Assembly (NCBI GenBank): GCA_030656145.1
Contig: JAUSOF010000043.1
Span: 1-36,018, forward strand
DNA length: 36,018 nt
Source: Pseudomonas sp.
GTDB taxonomy: Bacteria > Pseudomonadota > Gammaproteobacteria > Pseudomonadales > Pseudomonadaceae
Direction: 5' to 3'
Both the position numbers and the translations under genes were made by a program. Each line of letters starts with the position of its first letter. Positions within the stretch are counted from its first letter, which is position 1. Below the pieces are notes generated by a model. The model worked only from the letters and a program-made list of their open reading frames with translations. It made no database searches and was not told the origin of the DNA. Below are positions 5,907 through 14,109 of the stretch, piece after piece.

Positions 5907-7988
5907 TTACTGCTTGGCCAGCCTAGAGCTCAAGCCCAGGAAGTCCAACAGGATGTGCCCGCTTTCGGCGAGGAAGGCATCATCTTCCGGTTTGGTTTTT
6001 TCCGGCTCGACCGGTGTGGCGTCTTCATCTTCTTTCTTCAGTTCGCTGAGCAGGGTTTCACCCTTGGCCGTGCGGCGGCTGTTTTCGATCACCAGCTGTT
6101 GCGCTTCTATATCAGCCTGTTGCGCGCGGCGTTTGCTTTCATTGAGGCTGACGCTGGTTTCATCCATCAGTTTCTTTGCCAGCGCGAGACGCTCGCGGGT
6201 GAAAGTGAAGTCTGGGTTCTTCGCCGTGCGGGTATCGTAGCGGGATTGCAGCTCTTCCAGGAATGGCTTGATCGGATCCAGTTCCGGGGTGATTGCCGCC
6301 TTGATACTGTCCCACGGTAGTGCCTCAGGCAGGGCGCTTTCGCCGATTTCCTTGGTGTCCATTACGTCGGGGTACTGGATGTCCGGGATCACGCCCTGAT
6401 GCTGGGTGCTTTGCCCGGAAACCCGGTAGAACTTGGCCAGGGTCAGCTTCAGTTCACCGTGATTGAGCGGCTGAATGGACTGAACCGTGCCTTTGCCGAA
6501 GGTCTGCCCGCCGAGGATCAGAGCGCGGTGGTAGTCCTGCATCGCGCCGGCGAAAATCTCCGAGGCCGAGGCCGACAAGCGATTGACCAGTACCGCCAGC
6601 GGTCCTTTGTAGTAGATGCCGATATTTTCATCGGCCAGTACATCAACTCGGCCGTCGCTGTTGCGTACCAGTACGGTTGGACCCTTATCGATAAACAGCC
6701 CAGTCAGTTCGGTGGCTTCCTGCAAAGAGCCGCCGCCGTTGTTGCGCAGGTCGATAACCACGCCGTCGACTTTTTCCTGTTCCAGCTCGGTGAGCAGGCG
6801 TTTGACGTCGCGGGTTGTGCTCTTGTAATTCGGATCGCCGGCGCGAAATGCCTTGAAGTCCAGGTAGAACGCGGGGATTTCAATGATGCCCAGTTTGTAG
6901 TCGCGCCCCTCATGGTTGAGCTGCAGCACGGATTTCTTCGCCGCCTGCTCTTCCAGTTTGACCGCTTCGCGCGTGATGTTGACCACCCTGCTGGTATCGT
7001 CATTCGGCGCATTGCTTGCCGGAATCACTTCCAGGCGCACCAGCGAGCCTTTCGGGCCGCGGATCAGCTTGACCACTTCGTCCAGGCGCCAGCCGATCAC
7101 GTCGACCATCTCGTCGCCGCCCTGGGCCACGCCAATGATCTTGTCTGCGGGTGCAATCTGCTTGCTCTTGTCGGCTGGGCCTGCGGGTACCAGGCGCACA
7201 ACCTTGACGTGGTCATTGTCGCTTTGCAGCACCGCCCCAATGCCTTCCAGCGACAGGCTCATATTGATGTCGAAGTTCTCCGCGCTGTCGGGGGAGAGGT
7301 AAGTGGTATGCGGGTCGTAGGACATGGCAAAGGCGTTGATGTAGGCCTGGAATATATCCTCGCCGCGAGTCTGGCGCAGACGTGCCTGCTGACTCTTGTA
7401 GCGCTTGACCAGCAACTCCTGAATAGCCTTGGGTTCTTTGCCGGCGATTTTCAGGCGCAAGACTTCATCTTTGACGCGCTTGCGCCATAGCTCGTCCAGT
7501 TCGGCCAAGTTCTTGGCCCAGGGGGCTTCCTCACGATCGATCAGCAGACTTTCGTCGATAGTGAAGTCAATCTTGTCGACGCCTTGCTCAAGCATGTTGA
7601 GGGCGAACTGCAAGCGGCTTTGCAGGCGCTCCAAGTGGCGCTTGTATATAAGGAAGCCGGGACCCAGGTTGCCGTTTTTCAGCAGGTCGTCGAACTGGGT
7701 ACGCCACTGGTCGAACTCGCTGATGTCGCCCGCGGTGAAGTAACTGCGCGAGGGATCGAGCATCTTCAGGTAACCCTGATAAATCTTCAGCGAACGCTCA
7801 TCGTTGAGCGGCGGCTTGTTGTAGTGGTGCCTATTGAGCAGTTCTACGACATTCAGGCTGGCGATGACTTGCTCGCGATTGGGCTGCAAGTATTCCCACG
7901 GGTCAGCACTGGTGGTTTTCGCAGACAACGGCAAAGCGCTTAAGCCAAGGCTCAAGGCGAGGAGGGTGCTAAGCAGTGATCGCTTCAT
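5907..7988 (-). CDS. prc: Carboxy-terminal (tail-specific) periplasmic protease Prc
   Basis: Periplasmic serine protease of family S41 that degrades proteins with exposed hydrophobic C-termini and trims envelope proteins. In P. aeruginosa the homologue (Prc/AlgO) affects alginate control through mutant MucA. The mature-type protein is 693 residues: signal peptide 1-23 (ALPLSAK), N-terminal helical domain about 30-230, PDZ domain about 235-325, then the protease core. The motif NRLSASASEIF places the catalytic Ser at about 474, Asp at 485 and Lys at about 499 in TFGKGTVQ, the same spacing as E. coli Prc. The open frame runs further upstream, but the true start is the ATG at 7986-7988, directly before the signal peptide. 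The C-terminal tail (about 590-693) is the charged domain of the family. It is divergent from the quinone reductase gene. Confidence 0.95.
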   Translation of the reverse strand: MKRSLLSTLLALSLGLSALPLSAKTTSADPWEYLQPNREQVIASLNVVELLNRHHYNKPPLNDERSLKIYQGYLKMLDPSRSYFTAGDISEFDQWRTQFDDLLKNGNLGPGFLIYKRHLERLQSRLQFALNMLEQGVDKIDFTIDESLLIDREEAPWAKNLAELDELWRKRVKDEVLRLKIAGKEPKAIQELLVKRYKSQQARLRQTRGEDIFQAYINAFAMSYDPHTTYLSPDSAENFDINMSLSLEGIGAVLQSDNDHVKVVRLVPAGPADKSKQIAPADKIIGVAQGGDEMVDVIGWRLDEVVKLIRGPKGSLVRLEVIPASNAPNDDTSRVVNITREAVKLEEQAAKKSVLQLNHEGRDYKLGIIEIPAFYLDFKAFRAGDPNYKSTTRDVKRLLTELEQEKVDGVVIDLRNNGGGSLQEATELTGLFIDKGPTVLVRNSDGRVDVLADENIGIYYKGPLAVLVNRLSASASEIFAGAMQDYHRALILGGQTFGKGTVQSIQPLNHGELKLTLAKFYRVSGQSTQHQGVIPDIQYPDVMDTKEIGESALPEALPWDSIKAAITPELDPIKPFLEELQSRYDTRTAKNPDFTFTRERLALAKKLMDETSVSLNESKRRAQQADIEAQQLVIENSRRTAKGETLLSELKKEDEDATPVEPEKTKPEDDAFLAESGHILLDFLGLSSRLAKQ

Positions 7989-8067
7989 GCTGACTCGACG
8001 TGGGGACAATTGATAACGCATATTAGGCCATCTATCAGGGCGCCAGGTTCCATCGGCGCAATGCAAA

Positions 8068-8091
8068 AGTCCGACATTGAACTGTCGGACT
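8068..8091. promoter_or_regulatory. Perfect dyad in the prc / quinone reductase divergent region
   Basis: AGTCCGACA at 8068-8076 and TGTCGGACT at 8083-8091 are a perfect 9-bp inverted repeat with a 6-nt spacer (TTGAAC). It lies 27 bases before the GTG start of the quinone reductase and 80 bases from the prc start. The size and symmetry suit a dimeric repressor operator (TetR/GntR-like), but it could also be a hairpin in the leader RNA. I cannot name the regulator. Confidence 0.55.
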
Positions 8092-8117
8092 CGGTTCAAA
8101 TGCACTATGGAGGCAGC

Positions 8118-9083
8118 GTGAAGGCATTGCAAGGCGTTGAAGGGCGTGTGGAGTGGGCACAGCAGCCCGCCCCGGTCTGTGACATTGGGCAGATTCGTAT
8201 TCAAGTAGCGGCCGCCGGGCTGAACCGGGCTGACCTGTTGCAGTGTGCGGGCTTGTATCCGCCGCCGCCGGGAGTCAGCGAGATTTTGGGTTTGGAGTGC
8301 GCCGGTGTGGTCAGTGAGGTCGGCGCCGGCAGTGACTGGAAGGTTGGCGATCGGGTGTGCGCGCTGTTGGCCGGTGGCGGCATGGCCGAAGAGGTAGTAG
8401 TTGATGCACGGCATGCCTTGCCGGTGCCCGAGGGGGTGACACTGCATGAGGCGGCTGCCTTACCAGAGGTGTATGCCACGGCCTGGCTTAATCTGTTCCA
8501 GTTGGCTGGCTTGAAGCCTGGCGAAAAAGTCTTGCTGCATGCGGGGGCCAGTGGTGTGGGCTCGGCAGCGATCCAGTTGTGCAAGGCATTTGGCAACCCG
8601 TGCTGGGTCAGTGTCGGTTCGGCTGAGCGCCTGGCCTATTGCGCAACCCTGGGTGCCCAGGCAGGGGTCTTGCGTGACGACGACAACCTACAGGCACTGC
8701 GCGATTTCGCTCCATTTGATGTCATTCTCGACCCGGTCGGCGGTCATTACGCCGCGCTCAACCTGGCGTTGCTGGCACTCGATGGTCGTTGGGTGAATAT
8801 CGGCCTGATGGGCGGGCGCAAGGCCGAGCTGGATCTGGGTTTGCTGTTGGGCAAGCGCATTAACTTGATCGGTTCAACCCTGCGCAGCCGCGATGATCAG
8901 TTCAAGGCCGATCTGCTGCGTGATCTGCAACAACAGGTGTGGCCGTTGTTTGCTGAGGGCCGGCTCAGGCCGCAACTGGCGCGCAGCTTTGCAGTGGCTG
9001 ACGCACAACTGGCCTTTGCCGAACTGGCGAGTAACCGAGTTAACGGCAAACTGGTGCTGGTAATAGACCCGACCCTGGTGTGA
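8118..9083 (+). CDS. NAD(P)H quinone oxidoreductase, PIG3 type (MDR superfamily)
   Basis: Zinc-independent medium-chain dehydrogenase/reductase, expected to reduce quinones with NADPH in the cytoplasm. I place the start at GTG 8118, which gives 321 residues beginning (M)KALQGVEG as in the family and has GGAGG four bases upstream. The longer frame from 8010 would run through the inverted repeat and adds an unlike N-terminus. The substrate domain shows GLNRADLLQCAGLYPPPPG and LGLECAGVV. The nucleotide-binding domain has LHAGASGVGSAAIQL (AxxGxxG), and HATGxxLN-type helices follow. No zinc-binding Cys cluster is visible. The C-terminus NRVNGKLVLVI is typical of PIG3-like proteins. From memory it corresponds to PAO1 PA3256. 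Confidence 0.88.
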   Translation: MKALQGVEGRVEWAQQPAPVCDIGQIRIQVAAAGLNRADLLQCAGLYPPPPGVSEILGLECAGVVSEVGAGSDWKVGDRVCALLAGGGMAEEVVVDARHALPVPEGVTLHEAAALPEVYATAWLNLFQLAGLKPGEKVLLHAGASGVGSAAIQLCKAFGNPCWVSVGSAERLAYCATLGAQAGVLRDDDNLQALRDFAPFDVILDPVGGHYAALNLALLALDGRWVNIGLMGGRKAELDLGLLLGKRINLIGSTLRSRDDQFKADLLRDLQQQVWPLFAEGRLRPQLARSFAVADAQLAFAELASNRVNGKLVLVIDPTLV

Positions 9084-9106
9084 CAGCAGGCTGATTGAGT
9101 TAGTCA

Positions 9107-9126
9107 ATCGATACCATGGTGTCAAT
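9107..9126. promoter_or_regulatory. 20-bp dyad upstream of ahpC (candidate OxyR-type operator)
   Basis: The sequence at 9107-9126 matches its own reverse complement at 16 of 20 positions, with central palindrome ACCATGGT flanked by ATCGAT and TGTCAAT-like arms. A TAAAAT -10-like hexamer lies at 9153-9158 with no good -35, as is common for activator-dependent promoters; the dyad would then be centred near -48. ahpC genes are classic OxyR targets, so OxyR is the natural candidate, but the literal OxyR consensus is not clearly present. Confidence 0.4.
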
Positions 9127-9147
9127 TAATAAGCTTTTTTCGAATAA

Positions 9148-9164
9148 GGGGCTAAAATGGCCCC
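9148..9164 (+). repeat. Small GGGGC/GCCCC hairpin in the ahpC leader
   Basis: GGGGC (9148-9152) and GCCCC (9160-9164) flank TAAAATG and form a short stem, extended by one A-T pair. It overlaps the presumed -10 element, so it may be chance. Confidence 0.3.
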
Positions 9165-9208
9165 TGTAAATTTCTCATCCCTCATCTAACCCTCACAAGG
9201 AATCAGAG

Positions 9209-9772
9209 ATGTCCCTTATCAATACCCAGGTTCAACCGTTCAAGGCCAACGCTTTCCACAACGGCAAGTTCATCGAAGTGACTGAGCAGTCCCTGAAAGG
9301 CCAGTGGTCGGTACTGATCTTCATGCCTGCTGCCTTTACCTTCAACTGCCCGACCGAGATCGAAGACGCTGCCAACAACTACGCCGCGTTCCGTGATGCT
9401 GGTACTGAAGTGTATATCGTCACCACCGACACTCACTTCTCGCACAAAGTCTGGCACGAAACTTCGCCTGCTGTAGGCAAGGCTCAGTTCCCGCTGGTTG
9501 GTGATCCGACTCACGCGCTGACTCGTGCTTTCGGTGTGCACATCGAAGAAGAAGGCCTGGCCCTGCGCGGCACCTTCCTGATCAATCCGGAAGGCATGAT
9601 CAAGACTGTTGAAATTCACTCGAACGAAATCGCGCGTGACGTTTCGGAAACACTGCGCAAGCTGAAAGCTGCCCAGTACACCGCGGCTCATCCGGGTGAA
9701 GTGTGCCCAGCCAAGTGGAAAGAAGGCGAGAAGACTCTGGCTCCTTCGCTGGACCTGGTTGGCAAGATCTAA
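9209..9772 (+). CDS. ahpC: Alkyl hydroperoxide reductase subunit C (2-Cys peroxiredoxin)
   Basis: Peroxiredoxin that reduces hydrogen peroxide, organic peroxides and peroxynitrite, and is recycled by AhpF. Its 187 residues are the normal length for the E. coli/Salmonella AhpC class. The peroxidatic cysteine is Cys47 in FTFNCPTE and the resolving cysteine Cys166 in GEVCPAKW. FTFNCPTE is slightly unlike the more usual FTFVCPTE. The start has AAGGA about nine bases upstream. ahpF follows 165 nt downstream, but a strong terminator lies between them, so ahpC is probably made in excess over ahpF. Induction by peroxide through OxyR is expected from the family. Confidence 0.97.
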   Translation: MSLINTQVQPFKANAFHNGKFIEVTEQSLKGQWSVLIFMPAAFTFNCPTEIEDAANNYAAFRDAGTEVYIVTTDTHFSHKVWHETSPAVGKAQFPLVGDPTHALTRAFGVHIEEEGLALRGTFLINPEGMIKTVEIHSNEIARDVSETLRKLKAAQYTAAHPGEVCPAKWKEGEKTLAPSLDLVGKI

Positions 9773-9872
9773 AAAACGCTCGCAAAGCTGCTGCGCTCAC
9801 GCTGGCGGCGCTTTGCAACCCGTTTACTGCTGATACACGCGCTTAAGGCTGTTACCCAGCCTTCCAGTGTGG

Positions 9873-9911
9873 AACGCCCGGGCGCGATCCGCCCGGGCGT
9901 TTTAGTTTCTG
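9873..9911 (+). terminator. Strong terminator between ahpC and ahpF
   Basis: A perfect 12-bp GC-rich stem (9873-9884, arm AACGCCCGGGCG, with 9890-9901) and a 5-nt loop, followed by TTTAGTTTCTG. It sits 100 nt after the ahpC stop and 27 nt before the ahpF start. ahpF therefore depends on read-through or on its own promoter, for which there is little room. Confidence 0.85.
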
Positions 9912-9937
9912 AATTTTGTTAAAGGGATACCTGACTC

Positions 9938-11494
9938 ATGTTGGACGCCACGCTTAAAGCCCAATTGAAGGCCTATCTGGAAAAGGTCACTCAACCGTTC
10001 GAGATCGTTGCGTCCCTTGATGACAGCGACAAATCCCGTGAACTGAGTGCTCTGTTGCACGACATCGTCAGCCTGACTGACAAGATTTCTTTGCGTGAAG
10101 ACGGCAGCGATAGCCGCGTACCGTCATTCTCGCTGGATCGCCCCGGGGCCGGTATCAGCCTGCGCTTTGCCGGCATTCCCATGGGCCACGAGTTCACCTC
10201 GCTGGTGCTGGCGTTGCTTCACGTTGGCGGTCATCCGTCCAAGACTGCAGCTGACGTGATTGAGCAGATCAAAGGCATCGAAGGCGAGTTCAATTTCGAA
10301 ACCTATTACTCATTGTCCTGCCAGAACTGCCCGGACGTGGTTCAGGCGCTGAACCTGATGGCGGTGCTCAATCCCAATATCCGCCACGTCGCCATCGACG
10401 GCGCGTTGTTCCAGGCCGAAGTCGAAGCGCGGCAGATCATGTCGGTTCCCAGCCTTTATCTGAACGGCGAACTGTTTGGTCAGGGCCGTATGGGCGTGGA
10501 AGAAATCATCGCCAAGATCGACACCAATGCCGGTGCCCGCGATGCCGACAAGCTCAATAGTAAAGAAGCTTTCGACGTACTGGTGGTCGGTGGCGGCCCG
10601 GCTGGCGCTGCTGCGGCTATTTACGCGGCGCGTAAAGGCATTCGTACCGGCGTCGCGGCAGAGCGTTTCGGTGGTCAGGTGCTCGATACCATGTCCATCG
10701 AGAACTTCATCTCGGTACAGGAAACCGAAGGGCCGAAGCTGGCCCGCGCTCTGGAGGAGCACGTCAAGCAGTACCACGTGGACATCATGAACCTGCAGCG
10801 TGCCAGCGCCATCATTCCCGCCACGCAAGCCGGCGGCCTGCATGAAGTGCGGTTTGACAGCGGCGCGTCGCTCAAGGCCAAGACCCTGATCCTCGCTACC
10901 GGTGCACGCTGGAGGGAGATGAACGTACCCGGCGAGCAGCAATACCGTGGCAAGGGCGTGGCCTACTGCCCGCACTGCGATGGCCCGCTGTTCAAGGGCA
11001 AGCGGGTAGCGGTTATCGGCGGCGGTAATTCTGGCGTCGAGGCGGCTATTGACCTGGCGGGCATCGTCGCCCATGTCACCCTGATCGAGTTCGACAGTCA
11101 GTTGCGCGCCGATGCCGTGCTGCAGAACAAGCTCAACAGCATGCCCAACGTGACCATCCTCAAGAGCGCCTTGACCAGCGAAGTGCTGGGCGATGGACAA
11201 AAGGTCAAGGCACTGGTCTACAAGGATCGCATCACCGACGACCTGCATACCGTCGAGCTGGAAGGCATCTTCGTGCAGATCGGCCTGCTGCCCAATAGCG
11301 ATTGGCTCAAGGGCGTGATCGAGTTGTCACCGCGCGGCGAGATCATCGTCGATGCCAAAGGCGGTACTAACGTGCCGGGTATATTCGCGGCTGGCGACGT
11401 CACCACCGTGCCATATAAGCAGATCGTGATCGCCGTCGGTGAGGGCGCCAAGGCATCCCTCAGCGCCTTCGATCACCTGATCCGCAGCGTATGA
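9938..11494 (+). CDS. ahpF: Alkyl hydroperoxide reductase subunit F
   Basis: NADH-dependent flavoprotein disulfide reductase that returns electrons to AhpC. The 518 residues have the full architecture: an N-terminal double thioredoxin-fold domain (1-195) with redox centre Cys128-x-x-Cys131 (SCQNCPD); an FAD-binding motif near 215-225 ([12 protein letters not shown]); an NADH-binding motif [12 protein letters not shown] inserted in the FAD domain; redox centre Cys344-x-x-Cys347 (YCPHCDG); and the C-terminal FAD motif [22 protein letters not shown] precedes the ATG. A long T-tailed terminator follows. No defect is visible. Confidence 0.97.
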   Translation: MLDATLKAQLKAYLEKVTQPFEIVASLDDSDKSRELSALLHDIVSLTDKISLREDGSDSRVPSFSLDRPGAGISLRFAGIPMGHEFTSLVLALLHVGGHPSKTAADVIEQIKGIEGEFNFETYYSLSCQNCPDVVQALNLMAVLNPNIRHVAIDGALFQAEVEARQIMSVPSLYLNGELFGQGRMGVEEIIAKIDTNAGARDADKLNSKEAFDVLVVGGGPAGAAAAIYAARKGIRTGVAAERFGGQVLDTMSIENFISVQETEGPKLARALEEHVKQYHVDIMNLQRASAIIPATQAGGLHEVRFDSGASLKAKTLILATGARWREMNVPGEQQYRGKGVAYCPHCDGPLFKGKRVAVIGGGNSGVEAAIDLAGIVAHVTLIEFDSQLRADAVLQNKLNSMPNVTILKSALTSEVLGDGQKVKALVYKDRITDDLHTVELEGIFVQIGLLPNSDWLKGVIELSPRGEIIVDAKGGTNVPGIFAAGDVTTVPYKQIVIAVGEGAKASLSAFDHLIRSV

Positions 11495-11805
11495 TCGACT
11501 GATAGCGCTCGCCTACTGCGGCCGCGCGCCCGCGGAGGTGAACGCTGACGACGACGAGCGATATGCTTGCAGCCCCTGGGTGTTGCAACAGGCGGGCAAC
11601 CCTTATCGGTTGCCCGCTTTTTTGTGGGCAGTTGCTGGCGGTTGAATGCCTCGGCGTAAGCTGATTACCGCCTCAGTGCGTCCGCACATTGGCGTCGGGC
11701 AGCTATCGGTAGCTTCAGCGCATCGTTCGCGCTTTCCCAGCAGGGCCAAGCTGCGGTCAGTCTGCGCCGCGCCCAACCCCAGCGGTTGAGCATGCGTCTG
11801 CAGGC
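11495..11805. other. Intergenic region between convergent ahpF and ggpP
   Basis: 311 bases with no gene. Apart from the ahpF terminator I see no T-tailed hairpin for the convergent phosphatase gene and no recognisable repeat. Confidence 0.5.
11592..11623 (+). terminator. Rho-independent terminator after ahpF
   Basis: A perfect 10-bp stem GCGGGCAACC/GGTTGCCCGC (11592-11601 and 11608-11617), loop CTTATC, then six T residues at 11618-11623. It lies about 100 nt after the ahpF stop. Confidence 0.92.
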
Positions 11806-13089
11806 TTAGCGACTGCGCTGCGTGTAGCGCTGGGCAAGCGTGCAGAAGAACGTCACGTATTGCGCATGCCCATCGCAGAAGACCACATCCAGGCTGAGTG
11901 GGTCGGCAGGGTCGCTGATTCCTTCGGCGGCTGGCCAGGCCTGCAGCTCCGCATCGGATGCTCGGCGCTGCAGGTGCGCTGCATTGAGGCCAGGGCGAGC
12001 GACTTCATCGCCGCTGCTGTCGATGTAGAGCACGCAGTTGTTGCTGTCGAAGGCTTGGCCCAGCTCCTGCACCAGGGTCAGAAAACCGCGGTCGCTGCCG
12101 CCGCGCAGTTGCTGGGGCTGGCCATCCAGAGTGGCGGTAACCGAGGTCACCGTATCGCCTACGCCGACGATGCGCGGCATATGGGCCGGGTCGAAGTGTT
12201 CTCGCGCCAGTTGCAGCAGGGCGCTCTGTTCGCGTGGAGCCTGGCGGGCGTTGAAGTCGGCACCCAACGGGTAGTGCCCGGTGTGTTGGTGGTAGTAGTG
12301 ATTGAGGATCAGCAGTACGCCGACTTCCTTGATCGCGCCTTTGAGCATGAACTGAAAATCGGTGGTGCCGGCATTCTCGCCAGTGCTGTGCTTGAGTCGT
12401 TCCTGGCCTAGATCGTCGCTGCCGAGGTTGGGTGCGTAGTGGACGAAAAAGGACTCTGGCAGTCGGCAGGCGCTGGCCTGTTGCTGCAGTTGCTCCATGA
12501 AGCCTGCGACTGCGTGCTGCAACTGCTGATAGAGCGCCGGCTGGTTGCTGAAGTGCTGGTAGAGGCTGTTGATATTGATAGTCGGCGAGGCGAGGTTGTC
12601 CAGCACGCTGGCGTCAACCAGCGGTGTGATCGCGCAGGCGGCGAGGGCGTAGGGCGGTGCAGCCAGTAACTGGCGAAGAAAGTGCTCGGCCTTGCCCGGT
12701 ATCGTCCGTAAAAAGGTCAGTTCCGCCTCGCTTACGCCTGGGTGGGAAACCTCACCGTGGCGGTCCTGCAGTTGCACGCCGCCCGCGGCCAGTCCGGGTA
12801 AGTAGAGGCCTTGTTCGCCGGCCTGGCTGGGTGCATCGAGGGCGTTGTCGACGATGTTGTTTACCCCGCGCCTGCCGATGTGTTCGCCATTGGTCAGGAC
12901 GAAGAAATGCCCTGCCAACTGGCTGGCTGCATGCACATAGCGCCGCTCGATGGTCCGGGTCAGCGGGTCGCGCACCAGCCCCATGCAGACACCGTCCAGA
13001 TCCTGAATGATCAGCAGTTTGTCGGTGGCGATGAGGGAGTCGAGCAGGCGGGAATGATCGAGTGAAAAGTGCGGGCTGTTCTTAGTCAT
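11806..13089 (-). CDS. ggpP: Glucosylglycerol-3-phosphate phosphatase (StpA/GgpP-like)
   Basis: Predicted phosphatase that makes the osmolyte 2-O-glucosylglycerol by removing phosphate from glucosylglycerol phosphate. The 427 residues closely follow the cyanobacterial StpA/GgpP sequence as I remember it: the same opening (FSLDH), the HAD-type catalytic motif QDLDGVCM (nucleophile at Asp30, second Asp32), VLTNGEHIGRRGV, EQGLYLPGLAAGGVQ, ASVLDNLASPT, FFVHYAPNLG, GTTDFQFMLKG and IIxGVGDTVTS-like IVGVGDTVTS. The length also matches. Glucosylglycerol is a known salt-stress solute in some pseudomonads. No glucosylglycerol-phosphate synthase is in this window, so the partner must lie elsewhere or be fused. 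The gene is monocistronic, convergent with ahpF, with weak GAAGG before its ATG. A broader sugar-phosphate phosphatase role is the main alternative. Confidence 0.85.
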   Translation of the reverse strand: MTKNSPHFSLDHSRLLDSLIATDKLLIIQDLDGVCMGLVRDPLTRTIERRYVHAASQLAGHFFVLTNGEHIGRRGVNNIVDNALDAPSQAGEQGLYLPGLAAGGVQLQDRHGEVSHPGVSEAELTFLRTIPGKAEHFLRQLLAAPPYALAACAITPLVDASVLDNLASPTININSLYQHFSNQPALYQQLQHAVAGFMEQLQQQASACRLPESFFVHYAPNLGSDDLGQERLKHSTGENAGTTDFQFMLKGAIKEVGVLLILNHYYHQHTGHYPLGADFNARQAPREQSALLQLAREHFDPAHMPRIVGVGDTVTSVTATLDGQPQQLRGGSDRGFLTLVQELGQAFDSNNCVLYIDSSGDEVARPGLNAAHLQRRASDAELQAWPAAEGISDPADPLSLDVVFCDGHAQYVTFFCTLAQRYTQRSR

Positions 13090-13497
13090 GCCTTCATCTT
13101 ACCCACAGTACCCGGCTGGACCAACTTTGCGCGGCTGTAGAACTGCCTTGGCCACGGTTCGCGGGCATGGCCCGTTCCTACGGATTTGCGGTGCTCTTGT
13201 GGGAGGGGACTTGTCCGCGAATGGATGTTGCCTTGGCCTTGGTTCGCGGGCATGGCCCGCTCCTACGGATTTGCGCTGCTCCTGTGGGAGCCCGTTGGTC
13301 GGGTCGATTGGTGGCGGGCGCCGCAAGTCAGGGTGGATAGCGCGTGGTGTATCCACTTTTTTATGGTGACGTGGCACTATCCACGTTGATTTTCGATGCA
13401 TTGGCAGCATCCATCCTCGCCACAGCACTTTTGCGCAATATTGTTCTTTGCCGTGCTGCTCAATAACGCCACATCATTAATGTAATAGGGTTCTAGC
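13090..13497. other. Intergenic region with REP-type direct repeats and hairpins
   Basis: 408 bases upstream of ggpP without a gene. It holds the two copies of an 85-bp-period REP repeat listed separately. It also holds a hairpin GTGGATA/TATCCAC (13333-13339, 13350-13356) followed by six T residues, which looks like a plus-strand terminator with no gene before it, and a second hairpin ACGTGG/CCACGT at 13370-13387. Confidence 0.6.
13145..13290. repeat. Two direct copies of a REP-containing unit, 85-bp period
   Basis: 13145-13205 and 13230-13290 are nearly identical 61-bp segments running from GCCTTGGCC to TGTGGGAG. Each contains the Pseudomonas REP core TTCGCGGGCATGGCCCGYTCCTAC, whose inner arms GCGGGC/GCCCG form a palindrome. 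Another REP in opposite orientation is at 32964. Such elements are usually spread by REP-associated tyrosine transposases. Confidence 0.8.
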
Positions 13498-13770
13498 TTG
13501 ACCGAAACCAACCTCTCAGAAGGCGAGATGCGCCGCGCCCTTGGCCTCGACCCGGCTCCACTTAAACAACAGCAGCCACAGACCAAACCCCCATCCAGTT
13601 ACACGCTCGTCGAACTGAGCGTGCGCAACAACGGTGGTCCGCCTTTCCGCTTCGAGCATCGCTCGCGCTCGATCAGCACCCTCACCGCTCAACTCGAAGC
13701 CGAAAAAGCCGCGCGTGCCAAGGGCTATGAAGTCTGGGTGCTGCTGGATATCCGGCAAATTTCCGAGTAG
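13498..13770 (+). CDS. Small hypothetical protein
   Basis: A 90-residue protein I do not recognise. A stop codon lies four codons upstream, so the start must be TTG 13498 (AGGG about nine bases before it) or ATG 13528. The TTG start gives the plausible N-terminus TETNLSEGEMRRALGLD. The middle is Pro/Gln-rich (about residues 19-34). The C-terminal half has strand-helix-strand character (YTLVELSVRNNGGPPFRFEH, then STLTAQLEAEKAARAKGYEVWVLLDI) with a charged helix. There is no signal peptide or membrane segment. It stands alone after the REP repeats, and no operon partner is visible. Confidence 0.6.
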   Translation: MTETNLSEGEMRRALGLDPAPLKQQQPQTKPPSSYTLVELSVRNNGGPPFRFEHRSRSISTLTAQLEAEKAARAKGYEVWVLLDIRQISE

Positions 13771-14109
13771 TGGCTGGTTGCTGTACTGGTGACTAAGCGG
13801 TGTTGAGTCGAGGTTGATCTGCCTGCCCATGGCGTTGCCTGCGCGGTCTTGAACCCGCACCGGCAGCGCTCTTTGGCACTGGCGCGACTGGTATTGGCAG
13901 GCAAGCGCTGCGCGCGAGTCGCCATTGGCGGTGCTGTGCAGTGTTGCCGTCAAACAACGCTCGAACTCCTTGAGGCAGGTGCTGTCTAAGCGGCATCGGT
14001 GGTCTAGTGTTATCCGTAGATAGCGAGGTGACAGCACAACGCTTCACCCCTGCGGACTCTCTTGCAAGCACCTGTTTTGCGCCGCATCACCAGCCCGCCG
14101 AGGATTCCC
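13771..14109. other. Intergenic region, nothing recognised
   Basis: 339 bases between the small gene and the GGDEF/EAL gene. A minus-strand open frame covers it but runs through the small gene as well and has no ribosome site or domain. No terminator, repeat or promoter is convincing. Confidence 0.4.

Noticed and set aside
6399..7490. A 363-codon plus-strand frame opposite prc
   Set aside because: Antisense to the Prc protease core with intact motifs; no independent coding evidence.
8010..8117. Upstream extension of the quinone reductase frame
   Set aside because: It crosses a perfect 9-bp inverted repeat and has no ribosome site; GTG 8118 gives the family N-terminus and has GGAGG before it.
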